Positions 36,141 through 44,627 of a stretch of 64,000 nt of DNA are shown here, piece after piece (the stretch's first letter is position 1; each line of letters opens with the position of its first letter). The stretch is from Amycolatopsis sp. NBRC 101858 (lineage in GTDB: Bacteria > Actinomycetota > Actinomycetes > Mycobacteriales > Pseudonocardiaceae), in assembly GCF_030269325.1 (NCBI RefSeq), contig NZ_BSTD01000006.1, positions 248,001 through 312,000 of the forward strand, in the 5' to 3' direction. The notes below the pieces were generated by a model. It saw only the letters and a list, made by a program, of their open reading frames with translations, was not told the origin of the DNA and searched no databases. The position numbers were made by a program, and so were the translations under genes.

Positions 36141-37383
36141 CGGCCCGGAAGTAGAGGAACCGCGGCTTCGTCCGCAGGTTCGCCGCCCACTTCGGGTCGG
36201 TCTCGGCCGCCGCCGGCACCGGCATCGGCTCGACCAGGCGGTCGACCGCGAACCCGGCGTCGCGGACCGCCTGGAACGTCCAGCTCAGCGGGCGCCGGTA
36301 GAACCGGACCGGGTGCGGTTTCCCGTCGAGGCCGAAGTCGTCTTCGAGCAGTTCGAGCTGGAAGTAGTCGTCCTTGTCGAACCAGCGCCAGTCCTCGCCC
36401 GGGTGGTGCACCGAGAACACCAGCACCCCGCCCGGCCGCAGGACGCGCCGGAACTCGGCCAGGGTGGCAGTCCAATCCGGCAGGTAGTGCAGCACCAGCG
36501 ACGCCGTGATGACGTCGATCGAGGCGTCCGGCAGCGGCAGCGGACCGCTGATGTCCACGACGTCGAACCGCGCCACCTCGCCGAACTCGCGCCGGGCGAC
36601 GGAAACCATCCCCGCGCTGGCGTCGACGCCGAGGACGTCCGCGCCCCGCTCGGCCAGCAGCGCGCTCAGGTGCCCCGCCGCGCAGCCGACGTCCAGCACG
36701 CGCCGTCCGGACACGTCACCCGCCAGGTCGACGATCGCCGGCCGGTCGTAGCACGCGTTGGTGACGCTCTTCGCCGCGTGCTCGGCGTAGGCCTGGCTGT
36801 AGCCGTCGTACTGCTCGGCCCGCGCGCGGCCGAGGATCTCCTCGACCACCGCCGTCTTGGCTTCGGCGTACTGCTGGATGTACTTCCACTCCCGCGCACC
36901 CAGCTCGCGCTTCTTCGCCGCGTAGAGTTCGAGCTCCTCCAGGTGCGACCGCAGCCGGTCGCGGAAGAGCCGGTAGCGCGGTGTCTGGCCGTTGCCCGGC
37001 GAATAGACGTGCAGGTTGATGTTCGTGTCCGGGCCCTTGAAGCAGCGGTGCTTCTCCCAGTCCGGCTCGCGGATCACGAGCCGGTAGCCCGCGGCCTCCA
37101 GCGCCGGGAGGTACGCGCCCTCGGCGTCGGAGTCCGGCACCTCGAGCAGGATGTCGACGCAGGGCTTGGCGCACAGCCCCGGCACCGACGTCGACCCGAC
37201 GTGCTCGAGGACGAGCACCTGCTCCCCCAGCACGCCGCGGATCCGCTCGGCCTCGCGTTCGAAGAGCTTCGGCCACTCCGGGTCGTAGTCGACGAGGGTG
37301 ACCGTGGAGTTGAGCTGCGGCGCGTCACCGCCGACCCAGTTCGACTCGATCTCGGCTTCGCTCAACGCATCTTGGCTGGTCAT
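36127..37383 (-). CDS. GrpB-family nucleotidyltransferase fused to a SAM methyltransferase
   Basis: A 418-residue fusion. Residues about 25-190 are a GrpB/UPF0157 domain of the nucleotidyltransferase superfamily (LVDYDPEWPKLFEREAERIR; LEHVGSTSVPGLCAKPCVDI with the GS...D-x-D-like pattern). Residues about 195-418 are a class I methyltransferase (motif I VLDVGCAAGHLSALLAERG, motif II LGVDASAGMV, then VITASLVLHYL and RRVLRPGGVLVFSVHHP). Both halves look intact. The substrate is unknown; RNA, a nucleotide or a small molecule are all possible. It ends in TAG 36127, overlapping the convergent TetR gene. Confidence 0.85.
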   Translation of the reverse strand: MTSQDALSEAEIESNWVGGDAPQLNSTVTLVDYDPEWPKLFEREAERIRGVLGEQVLVLEHVGSTSVPGLCAKPCVDILLEVPDSDAEGAYLPALEAAGYRLVIREPDWEKHRCFKGPDTNINLHVYSPGNGQTPRYRLFRDRLRSHLEELELYAAKKRELGAREWKYIQQYAEAKTAVVEEILGRARAEQYDGYSQAYAEHAAKSVTNACYDRPAIVDLAGDVSGRRVLDVGCAAGHLSALLAERGADVLGVDASAGMVSVARREFGEVARFDVVDISGPLPLPDASIDVITASLVLHYLPDWTATLAEFRRVLRPGGVLVFSVHHPGEDWRWFDKDDYFQLELLEDDFGLDGKPHPVRFYRRPLSWTFQAVRDAGFAVDRLVEPMPVPAAAETDPKWAANLRTKPRFLYFRAVSPS

Positions 37384-37443
37384 TCCGGTAGACCCCCTTC
37401 TTCAAGGCAGTCGATCAGATTATCAACGCGGGCAAGCGATTAT

Positions 37444-38301
37444 TCAGCCGATCGGCAGCGGCAGCAGGTTCCCGGTGGCTTCGCGCAGGGCGTCGCGCAT
37501 CGCGGCGCGCGGGGCCGGCCGGCCGGTGAAGTGCTCGGCCTGCCCGAACGCCTGGTGCAGCAGCATGTCCAGCCCGGTCGCGAGCCGGCCGCCGCGGGCC
37601 GCGACGGCTTCGGCCAGCGGCGTCGGCCACGGGTGGTAGATAACGTCGAGGACGTGCGCGACCGCCGCCAGCTCGGCCACGTGCGGGTCCACGGCGTCCG
37701 GCGGCACGGTGTTCACCAGCACCGAGGCGGACCCCAGGGCCGCGAAGTCCGTCTCCGACCAGCGAAGCACGTCGACGTCGAGTGCGGCCCGCTTCGCCGC
37801 GTCGAGGGTTTCGCCGGCCCGTGCGGGATCCCGCACGACCAGGCGCACCTGCCGCACGCCCAGCGCCGCGAGCGCGACGACCGCCGCGGCCGCGGTGCCG
37901 CCCGCGCCGAGCACGACACCGGTGTCCCCGGGCGACGGCTCGTAGCCGCCCGCCACCCGCAGCGCCCCGGTGACGCCGTCGACGTCGGTGCAGTCCGCCA
38001 GCCAGCCCTTCGCGGTGCGGACCAGGGTGTTGGCCGCGCCGACCGCGGCCGCGCGCGGCGTCACCTCGTCGGCGTGGTCCAGCGCCGCACGCTTGCCCGG
38101 CATGGTGACCGACAGCCCGGCCCACTCCGGGCCGAGGCCGGCGATCAGGCCGGGGAGCTCCTCGGCACCCGTCTCGATCCGCTCGTACGTCCAGCCGGTC
38201 AGGCCGAGCGCGGCGAACGCGGCGCCGTGCAGCACCGGGGACAGCGAATGTGCCACCGGCTTGCCCAGGACCGCGGCCTTGCGCGGCTCAGATGACACCA
38301 C
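37444..38301 (-). CDS. aroE: Shikimate dehydrogenase
   Basis: Reduces dehydroshikimate to shikimate with NADPH. The 285-residue protein has the substrate motif AHSLSPVLHGAAF, SVTMPGKRAAL with the catalytic Lys, the NADP-binding VVLGAGGTAAAAVVAL and C-terminal GLDMLLHQAFGQAEHFTG. It starts at GTG 38301 or 38298 and overlaps the mltG 3' end by 11-14 bp. It is separated from the aroC-aroQ operon by about 14 kb; the alaS-ruvX-mltG-aroE order is conserved in mycobacteria. Confidence 0.93.
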   Translation of the reverse strand: MVSSEPRKAAVLGKPVAHSLSPVLHGAAFAALGLTGWTYERIETGAEELPGLIAGLGPEWAGLSVTMPGKRAALDHADEVTPRAAAVGAANTLVRTAKGWLADCTDVDGVTGALRVAGGYEPSPGDTGVVLGAGGTAAAAVVALAALGVRQVRLVVRDPARAGETLDAAKRAALDVDVLRWSETDFAALGSASVLVNTVPPDAVDPHVAELAAVAHVLDVIYHPWPTPLAEAVAARGGRLATGLDMLLHQAFGQAEHFTGRPAPRAAMRDALREATGNLLPLPIG

Positions 38302-40591
38302 GGTCCCTGGCCAGGTCCCGGTTCTTGTTGTGCTCGTCGTTGGTGACCGCGAAGCAGGACAGGCCGTTCTTCTCGCACTTGACGAAGTAGACCCAGTCCC
38401 CCGCCACCGGGTGCACCGCCGCCTGGATGGCGTCGGGGCTCGGCACCGAGATCGGCGTCGGCGGCAGCCCGTTGATCTTGTACGTGTTGTACGCCCCGGA
38501 CTTCACGCGGTCGGCTTCGTTGGTCAGCAGCGTCGGGCGGTCCAGGATGTAGTTGACCGTCGAGTCCATCTGCAGCCGCATGTTGATCGCCAGCCGGTTG
38601 TAGATGACCCGCGAGAGCTTGCCGAAGTCGGCCTTCACCGCCTCGCGTTCGATGATCGACGCGATGATCAGCGTCTGGTACGGCGTCATCTCCGGGCCGG
38701 TCGACTGCGGGCTCAGGCCGGCGTTCTGGATCGCCTCGGTCGAACTGCGCACCAGCTGGCCGATGATCTCCTGCGCGCTCGCGCCGGGGCGGACGTCGTA
38801 GAGGCCCGGCGCGATCAGGCCCTCGAGCCTGCGGTCCTTGCGGTCGGCCTTGTTCGCGGGCTCGATCGCCCAGTCCGGCACGCCGAGCGTCTTGAGGTCC
38901 GCCGCGTCGACGGCCTTGCGCAGGTCGTCGGCCGAGACGCAGGTGCTCTTGCCGTCGATCTGCGCGCACGACGCCTTCGCCATCAGGCTGTACACACCGG
39001 GCGTCACCTTGCCGTCGGGCTGGGTGATGTCGTCGAACTGCGTGTACGGCCGGATCTCCAGCTGGCCGACCCGCGACGCCGGCGCGAGGATCCGGTCGAC
39101 CGCGCTGGCCCCGGACATGTGCGCCTTCATCACGTAGAAGCCGTGCTGGATCCGCGAGAGCTTCGGGTTGTCCTCGCCGGCCTTGACGAACGCCTTGCCG
39201 CTGGCGACGACACCCGCCGTCGCGAGCTTCGTGCCGATCGCCGACGTCGAGTCGCCGTCGTCGACCTGGAACAGCACGTCCCCGTCGCCGGCCCCCTCGA
39301 AGTCTTCGTAGCCGAAGATCTTGTTGAAGCCGTAGTAGGCGCCGCCCGCGAGCAGCACGATCACGACGAGCGCGGCGACCCAGCCCAGGGCGCGCTTGCC
39401 CTTCTTCTTGCGCGGCTTCTTCGGCTCGTCTTCGTACTCGTCGGCTTCGTACTCGGCTTCGTCGTATTCCTCGTAGTCGTCGGCGTACTCGTCGTAGTCG
39501 TCGTACTCCGCGTACTCGTCGTCCTCGGCGAAGAACTCCTCGGGCTCCTCGTGCGACGGCTCGGCCGGGGGCGCCGGGGCCTGCGCCGGGATGATGTCGG
39601 TCACCGGCTCCTCGCGCACGGGCGGGGGCGGCGGCCGACGGCGCCGGGGCGGCGCCACGCCGGGTTCGGGCACGCCGACAGAGCGGTCACCCGGCTGGAC
39701 GGGCCCCCGCGGGGACTCCGGTGCCCGGGAGTCGGCCGCGGCGTCGGGATCGAGCGCCGCACGACGCCGGCGCGCATCGACCTCTTCGGGATCGGGTGCC
39801 GCACGGCGCCGCCGTGGATCGGCTTCGGCCGGGTCGGGCGCGGCCCGGCGCCGGCCGGGCGGCGGTTCGGCGGCCTCGGCCCGGAAGCGGGCGAGGTCGG
39901 CCACCTCGTCCGAGGCGCCCCGGGGGCGGCGCGGGGCCTGGCCCTCGTCGGGCGCGCCGCGGAGCCGGGCGGCCTGCGCTTCGGCGGCCTCTTCCAGGTC
40001 GAGCATCGCCTGGTGGCGACGCGCGGCCTCGGCTTCGGCCAGCTCTTCGGGGGTCGGCCGGCGACGGCGTGCGTCGGCCGGCTCGTCCGGGACCGGCGCG
40101 GGACGGCGGCGCCGGGAAGGCGCTTCCTCCGCGGCCGGGGCCGGCCGCCGGCGCCGGGGTTCGGCGGGCTCGCCGGGGTCCGGGGCCGCGCGGCGGCGGC
40201 GCGGGGCCTGGGCTTCGGCGCCGTCGTCGAGACCGTGGCGGGCCCGGACGGGAGCCGAGCGCTCGGCCTCCCGCGGGTCGAACTCGTCGTCGGCCGGGGG
40301 CAGCGTGCCCGGCGGCTCGAGGCGGCGACGGCGGCCGGACGGCGGTGCGTCGCGGCGCGGGTCGTAGCCCGCCTCGGGCCGCGCCCGGCGGGACGGCTGG
40401 GGCAGCTCGTGGGAGCCGCTCTCGTAGGAGCCACTGCGCCGCGACGGCTGCGGAAGCTCCTGGTACCCACTCGCGTGGGGGTCGTGCGGGTCCGCACGAC
40501 GTGGTGCGGGCCGAGACGGCGGCGGGGTGGCCGGTCCCGGCTCGCGGAGTCGCCTGCGCCCCCGTGGGGGCTCAGGTGGCTGGTCGTTCAT
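38288..40591 (-). CDS. mltG: Endolytic murein transglycosylase MltG with long disordered N-terminus
   Basis: Inner-membrane lytic transglycosylase that cuts nascent glycan strands and sets their length. The 767-residue protein is roughly twice the size of E. coli YceG. About 390 N-terminal residues are disordered: Arg/Pro-rich segments repeating RRRRPAP-like blocks, then a highly acidic tract (EEFFAEDDEYAEYDDYDE). One membrane helix follows (LGWVAALVVIVLLAGGAYYG), then the YceG domain with catalytic Glu in IIASIIEREAVKADFGKLS and the NTYKINGLPPTPISVPS signature. ATG 40591 overlaps the ruvX stop (ATGA). Confidence 0.92.
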   Translation of the reverse strand: MNDQPPEPPRGRRRLREPGPATPPPSRPAPRRADPHDPHASGYQELPQPSRRSGSYESGSHELPQPSRRARPEAGYDPRRDAPPSGRRRRLEPPGTLPPADDEFDPREAERSAPVRARHGLDDGAEAQAPRRRRAAPDPGEPAEPRRRRPAPAAEEAPSRRRRPAPVPDEPADARRRRPTPEELAEAEAARRHQAMLDLEEAAEAQAARLRGAPDEGQAPRRPRGASDEVADLARFRAEAAEPPPGRRRAAPDPAEADPRRRRAAPDPEEVDARRRRAALDPDAAADSRAPESPRGPVQPGDRSVGVPEPGVAPPRRRRPPPPPVREEPVTDIIPAQAPAPPAEPSHEEPEEFFAEDDEYAEYDDYDEYADDYEEYDEAEYEADEYEDEPKKPRKKKGKRALGWVAALVVIVLLAGGAYYGFNKIFGYEDFEGAGDGDVLFQVDDGDSTSAIGTKLATAGVVASGKAFVKAGEDNPKLSRIQHGFYVMKAHMSGASAVDRILAPASRVGQLEIRPYTQFDDITQPDGKVTPGVYSLMAKASCAQIDGKSTCVSADDLRKAVDAADLKTLGVPDWAIEPANKADRKDRRLEGLIAPGLYDVRPGASAQEIIGQLVRSSTEAIQNAGLSPQSTGPEMTPYQTLIIASIIEREAVKADFGKLSRVIYNRLAINMRLQMDSTVNYILDRPTLLTNEADRVKSGAYNTYKINGLPPTPISVPSPDAIQAAVHPVAGDWVYFVKCEKNGLSCFAVTNDEHNKNRDLARDRGVI

Positions 40592-41088
40592 CGGTCTCCC
40601 TCCCGGGCGCGGTGCGCAGCTGCGGCGTCGATCCAGGCCTGCAGGATCTCGACGGCGGCGGCCTGGTCGACCACCGCACGCTGCTTGCGGCCTTTGACCC
40701 CGCGCTGGGAGAGGATGCGGGATGCGGTGACCGTGGTCAGCCGCTCGTCGCCCAGCCGGACCGGCACGGGCGCGACGCGCCCGGCCAGGCGTTCAGAATA
40801 CGCGATCGCCAGCTCGGCCGCCGGACCCTGCCGGTTGGCGAGCGTACGCGGCAGTCCCACGATCACCTCGACCACCTCGTGTTCGGTGACGAGGGCGGCC
40901 AGCTGGTCCAGATCACTGTCGTCGGTCGCATCGCGGGAGAGGGTAACCAATGGCGACGCGAGCACGGGGGCCGGATCGCTCAGCGCCACCCCGACCCGGA
41001 CGGATCCGACATCGACGCCGAGCCGCCGCCCCCGGCCCGGATCGCCCACGCCGGGCCGATCCGGGCCGCGGTTTCCGCGGTTAACCAA
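40588..41088 (-). CDS. ruvX: Putative pre-16S rRNA nuclease RuvX/YqgF
   Basis: RNase H-fold protein that matures the 16S rRNA 5' end in bacteria. The 166-residue product has the first catalytic Asp in RRLGVDVGSVRVGVALSD, the Glu in EVIVGLPRTLANRQGPAA and C-terminal Asp in KQRAVVDQAAAVEILQ. The TTG at 41088 gives the N-terminus GPDRPGVGDPGRGRR, similar in length to mycobacterial homologues; GTG 41049 is a shorter alternative. It overlaps the alaS 3' end, and its stop overlaps the mltG start. Confidence 0.88.
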   Translation of the reverse strand: MVNRGNRGPDRPGVGDPGRGRRLGVDVGSVRVGVALSDPAPVLASPLVTLSRDATDDSDLDQLAALVTEHEVVEVIVGLPRTLANRQGPAAELAIAYSERLAGRVAPVPVRLGDERLTTVTASRILSQRGVKGRKQRAVVDQAAAVEILQAWIDAAAAHRAREGDR

Positions 41089-43741
41089 TGCCGGCAATCG
41101 CCGAACGCAGGGCCGTGACCGCGTCGTTCGCCCCGGCCGGGTTCGTGCCACCGCCCTGGGCCATGTCGGGCTTGCCGCCGCCGCGGCCGCCGATCTTTTC
41201 GGCGAACGACGGCACGAGCTTGCCCGCGGCGATGCCCTTGTCCTGGGCCGCCTTGGTCGTCGCGACGACGAAGCTCAGCTTCTCGCCGGCCGGTGAGAAC
41301 AGCGCCACCACGCCGGGCCGCGTGCCGAGCCGGCCGCGGATGTCGGAGGCGAGCGCGCGCAGGCCGTTGCCGTCGACGTCCGGGACGACCTCGGCCACCA
41401 CGGTGACGCCGCCGATCTCCTGCGCCTTGTCGAGCAGCGAGCCCGCCGAGCCCAGCACCTGCTGGGTCTTGAGCTGCGTGATCTCCTTCTCGGCGTTCTT
41501 CAGCCGGGTCAGGACGTCCTCGATGCGGCCCGGCAGCTCCTCCGACGGCACCTTGAAGGTGTTCGCCAGCTGCGAGACCAGCAGCTGCTCCTTGCGGACG
41601 TACTTCAGCGCGTCGCTGCCGACGAGCGCCTCGACGCGGTGCACGCCCGAGCCGATGGAGGCGTCAGAGACCAGCTTGACCAGGCCGAGCTGGCCGATCC
41701 GGTCGACGTGCGTGCCACCGCAGAGCTCGCGGGAGTACTCGCCCATGTCGACCACGCGGACGTCGTTGCCGTACTTCTCGCCGAACAGCGCGACCGCGCC
41801 CAGCTCGAGCGCCTTGTCCTTGGTCGTGGTGAAGCTCTGCACCTCGACGTTGGTCTGCAGGTAGTCGTTGACCTCCTGCTCGACCTCGGTCAGCACGTCC
41901 GCCGACACCGAGCCCGGGGTGGTGAAGTCGAACCGCATGCGGCCGGGCGAGTTCAGCGAACCCGCCTGCGCCGCGCGCTTGCCGTACGCACCGCGGACGG
42001 CCGCGTGCACCAGGTGCGTCGCGGAGTGCGAGCGCTCGATGGACAGCCGCCGGTGCGCGTCGACCGAACCGGTGACCTTCGTGTCTAGCCCGACCTCGCC
42101 GTCGACCACCTCGACGCGGTGCACGAACAGGCCCGGGACGATCTTCTGGACGTCGAGGACCTTCAGCTCGACGCCGTCGCCCAGCAGGACGCCGGTGTCG
42201 GCGACCTGGCCACCGCTCTCGGCGTAGAACGGCGTGCGGTCGAGGACCAGCTCCGCCTTCTTGCCCGCGGAGACGCTGCGGACCGGCTGACCGTCTTCGA
42301 GCAGCGCGACGACCTTCGCCTCGGCTTGCAGGTCGGTGTAGCCGAGGAACTCGGTCTCGCCGTGCTGCTCCAGGACCTTCCGGTACTCCGAGAGGTCGCC
42401 GTGGCCGGTCTTGCGCGCCGCCGCGTCCGCCTTCGCGCGGGTCCGCTGCTCGTTCATGAGCGTGCGGAAGCCCTCTTCGTCGACGCTCAGGCCCTGCTCG
42501 GACGCCATCTCCAGGGTCAGGTCGATCGGGAAGCCGTACGTGTCGTGCAGCTGGAAGGCCTTGTCGCCGGCCAGCACGTCGCCGCCGCCGCGCTTGGTCT
42601 CCTCGGCGGCGAGGTCGAAGATGCGCGAACCGCTGGTCAGGGTCGAGAGGAAGGCCTCCTCCTCGATCCGGACGACCTCGCTGATCCGGTCGAAGCCGTC
42701 GACCAGCTCGGGGTAGGTCGGGCCCATGGTGTCGCGCACGACCTTCGCGAACTCCTGCAGCACCGGCTCCTGCACGCCGAGCAGGCGCGTGGAGCGGACG
42801 ATGCGGCGCAGGAGCCGGCGCAGCACGTAGCCGCGGCCGTCGTTGCCCGGGGTGACGCCGTCGCCGATCAGCAGGACGCCGGTGCGGGCGTGGTCGGCGA
42901 TGACCCGGAAGCGGACGTCGTCGGCGTGGTTGCCGCCGTAGCGGCGCCCGGAGAACTCCTCCGCGCGGCCGATGACCGGGCGCACGAGGTCGGTCTCGTA
43001 GACGTTCTCGACGCCCTGCAGGATCGTCGCGACGCGCTCGACGCCCATGCCGGTGTCGATGTTCTTCTTCGGCAGCTCGCCGATCGGCTTGTGCCCGAGC
43101 TTGGGGCTCAGGTCGCCGCGGACGTCCTGCATGAAGACGAGGTTCCAGATCTCGATGTAGCGGTCCTCGTCCGCGACCGGGCCGCCCTCGCGGCCGTACG
43201 CCGGGCCGCGGTCGTAGTAGATCTCCGAGCACGGGCCGCCGGGACCGGGCACGCCCATGTCCCAGTAGTTGTCCTTGCCGTCGCGCTCCTGGATCCGCTC
43301 GGTGGGCAGGCCGGTGAGCTTGCGCCACAGCCCCGCGGCCTCGGAGTCGTCGTTGTAGACGGTCGCCCAGATGCGGTTCGGGTCGAGGCCGTAGCCGCCT
43401 TCGCTCTGGGGCTTGGTGATCAGCTCCCAGGCGTACTCGATGGCGCCTTCCTTGAAGTAGTCGCCGAAGGAGAAGTTGCCGGCCATCTGGAAGAACGTGT
43501 TGTGCCGGGTGGTCTTGCCGACCTCGTCGATGTCCGGCGTGCGCACGCACTTCTGCACGGAGGTCGCGCGCGGGTACGGCGGCGGCGCCTCACCGAGGAA
43601 GTACGGCTTGAACTGCACCATGCCGGCGTTGACGAACAGCAGGTTGGGGTCGTCGAGGATCAGCGGCGCGCTCGGCACGCGCGTGTGGCCCTTGCCCTCG
43701 AAATGGCGCAGGAAACGATCGGTGATTTCGTGTGTGTCCAC
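41081..43741 (-). CDS. alaS: Alanyl-tRNA synthetase
   Basis: Charges tRNA-Ala. The 886-residue protein has the class II catalytic domain (ITDRFLRHFEGKGHTRVPSA; LFVNAGMVQFKPYFLGEAPP; RHNTFFQMAGNFSFGDYF), the editing domain zinc/water-binding motifs HSATHLVHAAVR and CGGTHVDRIG, and a C-terminal C-Ala region with a Gly-rich GGRGGGKPDMAQGGG. The GTG start at 43741 gives VDTHEITDRF. It is followed by ruvX-mltG-aroE and preceded by two small envelope-protein genes, matching mycobacterial order. Confidence 0.97.
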   Translation of the reverse strand: MDTHEITDRFLRHFEGKGHTRVPSAPLILDDPNLLFVNAGMVQFKPYFLGEAPPPYPRATSVQKCVRTPDIDEVGKTTRHNTFFQMAGNFSFGDYFKEGAIEYAWELITKPQSEGGYGLDPNRIWATVYNDDSEAAGLWRKLTGLPTERIQERDGKDNYWDMGVPGPGGPCSEIYYDRGPAYGREGGPVADEDRYIEIWNLVFMQDVRGDLSPKLGHKPIGELPKKNIDTGMGVERVATILQGVENVYETDLVRPVIGRAEEFSGRRYGGNHADDVRFRVIADHARTGVLLIGDGVTPGNDGRGYVLRRLLRRIVRSTRLLGVQEPVLQEFAKVVRDTMGPTYPELVDGFDRISEVVRIEEEAFLSTLTSGSRIFDLAAEETKRGGGDVLAGDKAFQLHDTYGFPIDLTLEMASEQGLSVDEEGFRTLMNEQRTRAKADAAARKTGHGDLSEYRKVLEQHGETEFLGYTDLQAEAKVVALLEDGQPVRSVSAGKKAELVLDRTPFYAESGGQVADTGVLLGDGVELKVLDVQKIVPGLFVHRVEVVDGEVGLDTKVTGSVDAHRRLSIERSHSATHLVHAAVRGAYGKRAAQAGSLNSPGRMRFDFTTPGSVSADVLTEVEQEVNDYLQTNVEVQSFTTTKDKALELGAVALFGEKYGNDVRVVDMGEYSRELCGGTHVDRIGQLGLVKLVSDASIGSGVHRVEALVGSDALKYVRKEQLLVSQLANTFKVPSEELPGRIEDVLTRLKNAEKEITQLKTQQVLGSAGSLLDKAQEIGGVTVVAEVVPDVDGNGLRALASDIRGRLGTRPGVVALFSPAGEKLSFVVATTKAAQDKGIAAGKLVPSFAEKIGGRGGGKPDMAQGGGTNPAGANDAVTALRSAIAGIG

Positions 43742-43812
43742 GGGTCAGTCCTTGTGCTGGAGCCGGAGTGCGGGAAGACGGCGACGGCGGAAGGGTCCGG
43801 ACGCGGCCGGAG

Positions 43813-44115
43813 TCAGCCTTCCGCCCGGCGAGCTCGCCGGACGGGGCGCCGGGCGGCGGCGTGCCTGCCCTCGGCGCGCGGCGCCGTGACGCCCGTCCGC
43901 TCCTCGACCATGTCGTGCAACTCCTGCTCGCGTTCGTTCATCCCGGCGCGCACCTCGGCGCCGAAGGAACCCACGGCGCCCGCCAGCTCGCGCACGGCGT
44001 CGCCCAGGTTCGATGCTAACCCCGCGGGAGTGGCCTGACGAGCCGTTTCGGCGGCCTTGCGCGACAGCACGACCCCGGTGACCACGCCGACGCCGAGCCA
44101 GAACAGCCGCTTCAC
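43813..44115 (-). CDS. Small membrane-anchored protein upstream of alaS
   Basis: A 100-residue protein: short N-terminal hydrophobic helix (MKRLFWLGVGVVTGVVL), then a helical soluble region (LGDAVRELAGAVGSFGAEVR; MNEREQELHDMVEERTG) and an Arg-rich tail. Matches the general form of actinobacterial hypothetical proteins found between a DUF948 gene and alaS. Function unknown. GTG 44115 overlaps the stop of the DUF948 gene, so the pair is coupled. Confidence 0.8.
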   Translation of the reverse strand: MKRLFWLGVGVVTGVVLSRKAAETARQATPAGLASNLGDAVRELAGAVGSFGAEVRAGMNEREQELHDMVEERTGVTAPRAEGRHAAARRPVRRARRAEG

Positions 44116-44498
44116 TTGCCGGCCTTCTTCGCGGCCTTCGCGGCGCTCTTCTTCTTGCGCGCGCGGATCGCCTTGGACAGGCCGTAGGACAGCGCCGCGG
44201 TCTTGACCAGCGGGCCGCCCAGGGTCGCGGTGAACACCGACGTCAGCGCGGAGACGTTCCCGGTGACGGCCTGAGCGTTCGACGTGATCCCGTCCACCCG
44301 CTCGAGCTGGGTGTTGACGTGGGTGATCGTCTGGTTCGCGCCGATCAGCAGCGGGTCGGTGTTGCTGTTGGTGCGCTCGATCGCTTCGGTGGCCGCGTCC
44401 AGCGTCTTGCCGAGCTTGATCAGCGGGATCGCCAGCAGGACGACCAGCACCACGAATGCTCCTGCGGCGATCAACGCGGCGATCTGCCCTGCCGACAC
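44112..44498 (-). CDS. DUF948-family membrane protein
   Basis: A 128-residue protein with one N-terminal membrane helix (AALIAAGAFVVLVVLLAIPLI), a coiled-coil-like region (LDAATEAIERTNSNTDPLL; THVNTQLERVDGITSNAQAV) and a Lys/Ala-rich C-terminus (ARKKKSAAKAAKKAGK). DUF948 proteins resemble chemotaxis-receptor-like helical proteins and are often found upstream of alaS in actinobacteria. The basic tail might bind nucleic acid or phospholipid. GTG 44498 is the start. Confidence 0.85.
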   Translation of the reverse strand: MSAGQIAALIAAGAFVVLVVLLAIPLIKLGKTLDAATEAIERTNSNTDPLLIGANQTITHVNTQLERVDGITSNAQAVTGNVSALTSVFTATLGGPLVKTAALSYGLSKAIRARKKKSAAKAAKKAGK

Positions 44499-44627
44499 GG
44501 GCCCTCCTCGGATAAGCGGTCTTGGGTGCTGGTGAGGTTACCGCCTGGCCGGGTGCCCGACCGTGTCACCCCGCGCGGGCCGGAAAACACTTCGCTCCGC
44601 GCCGCGGCGACGCGGTAAACCTGGGCG

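Noticed and set aside
42119..44038. Plus-strand 639-codon frame antisense to alaS
   Set aside because: Shadow of the conserved alaS gene on the other strand.
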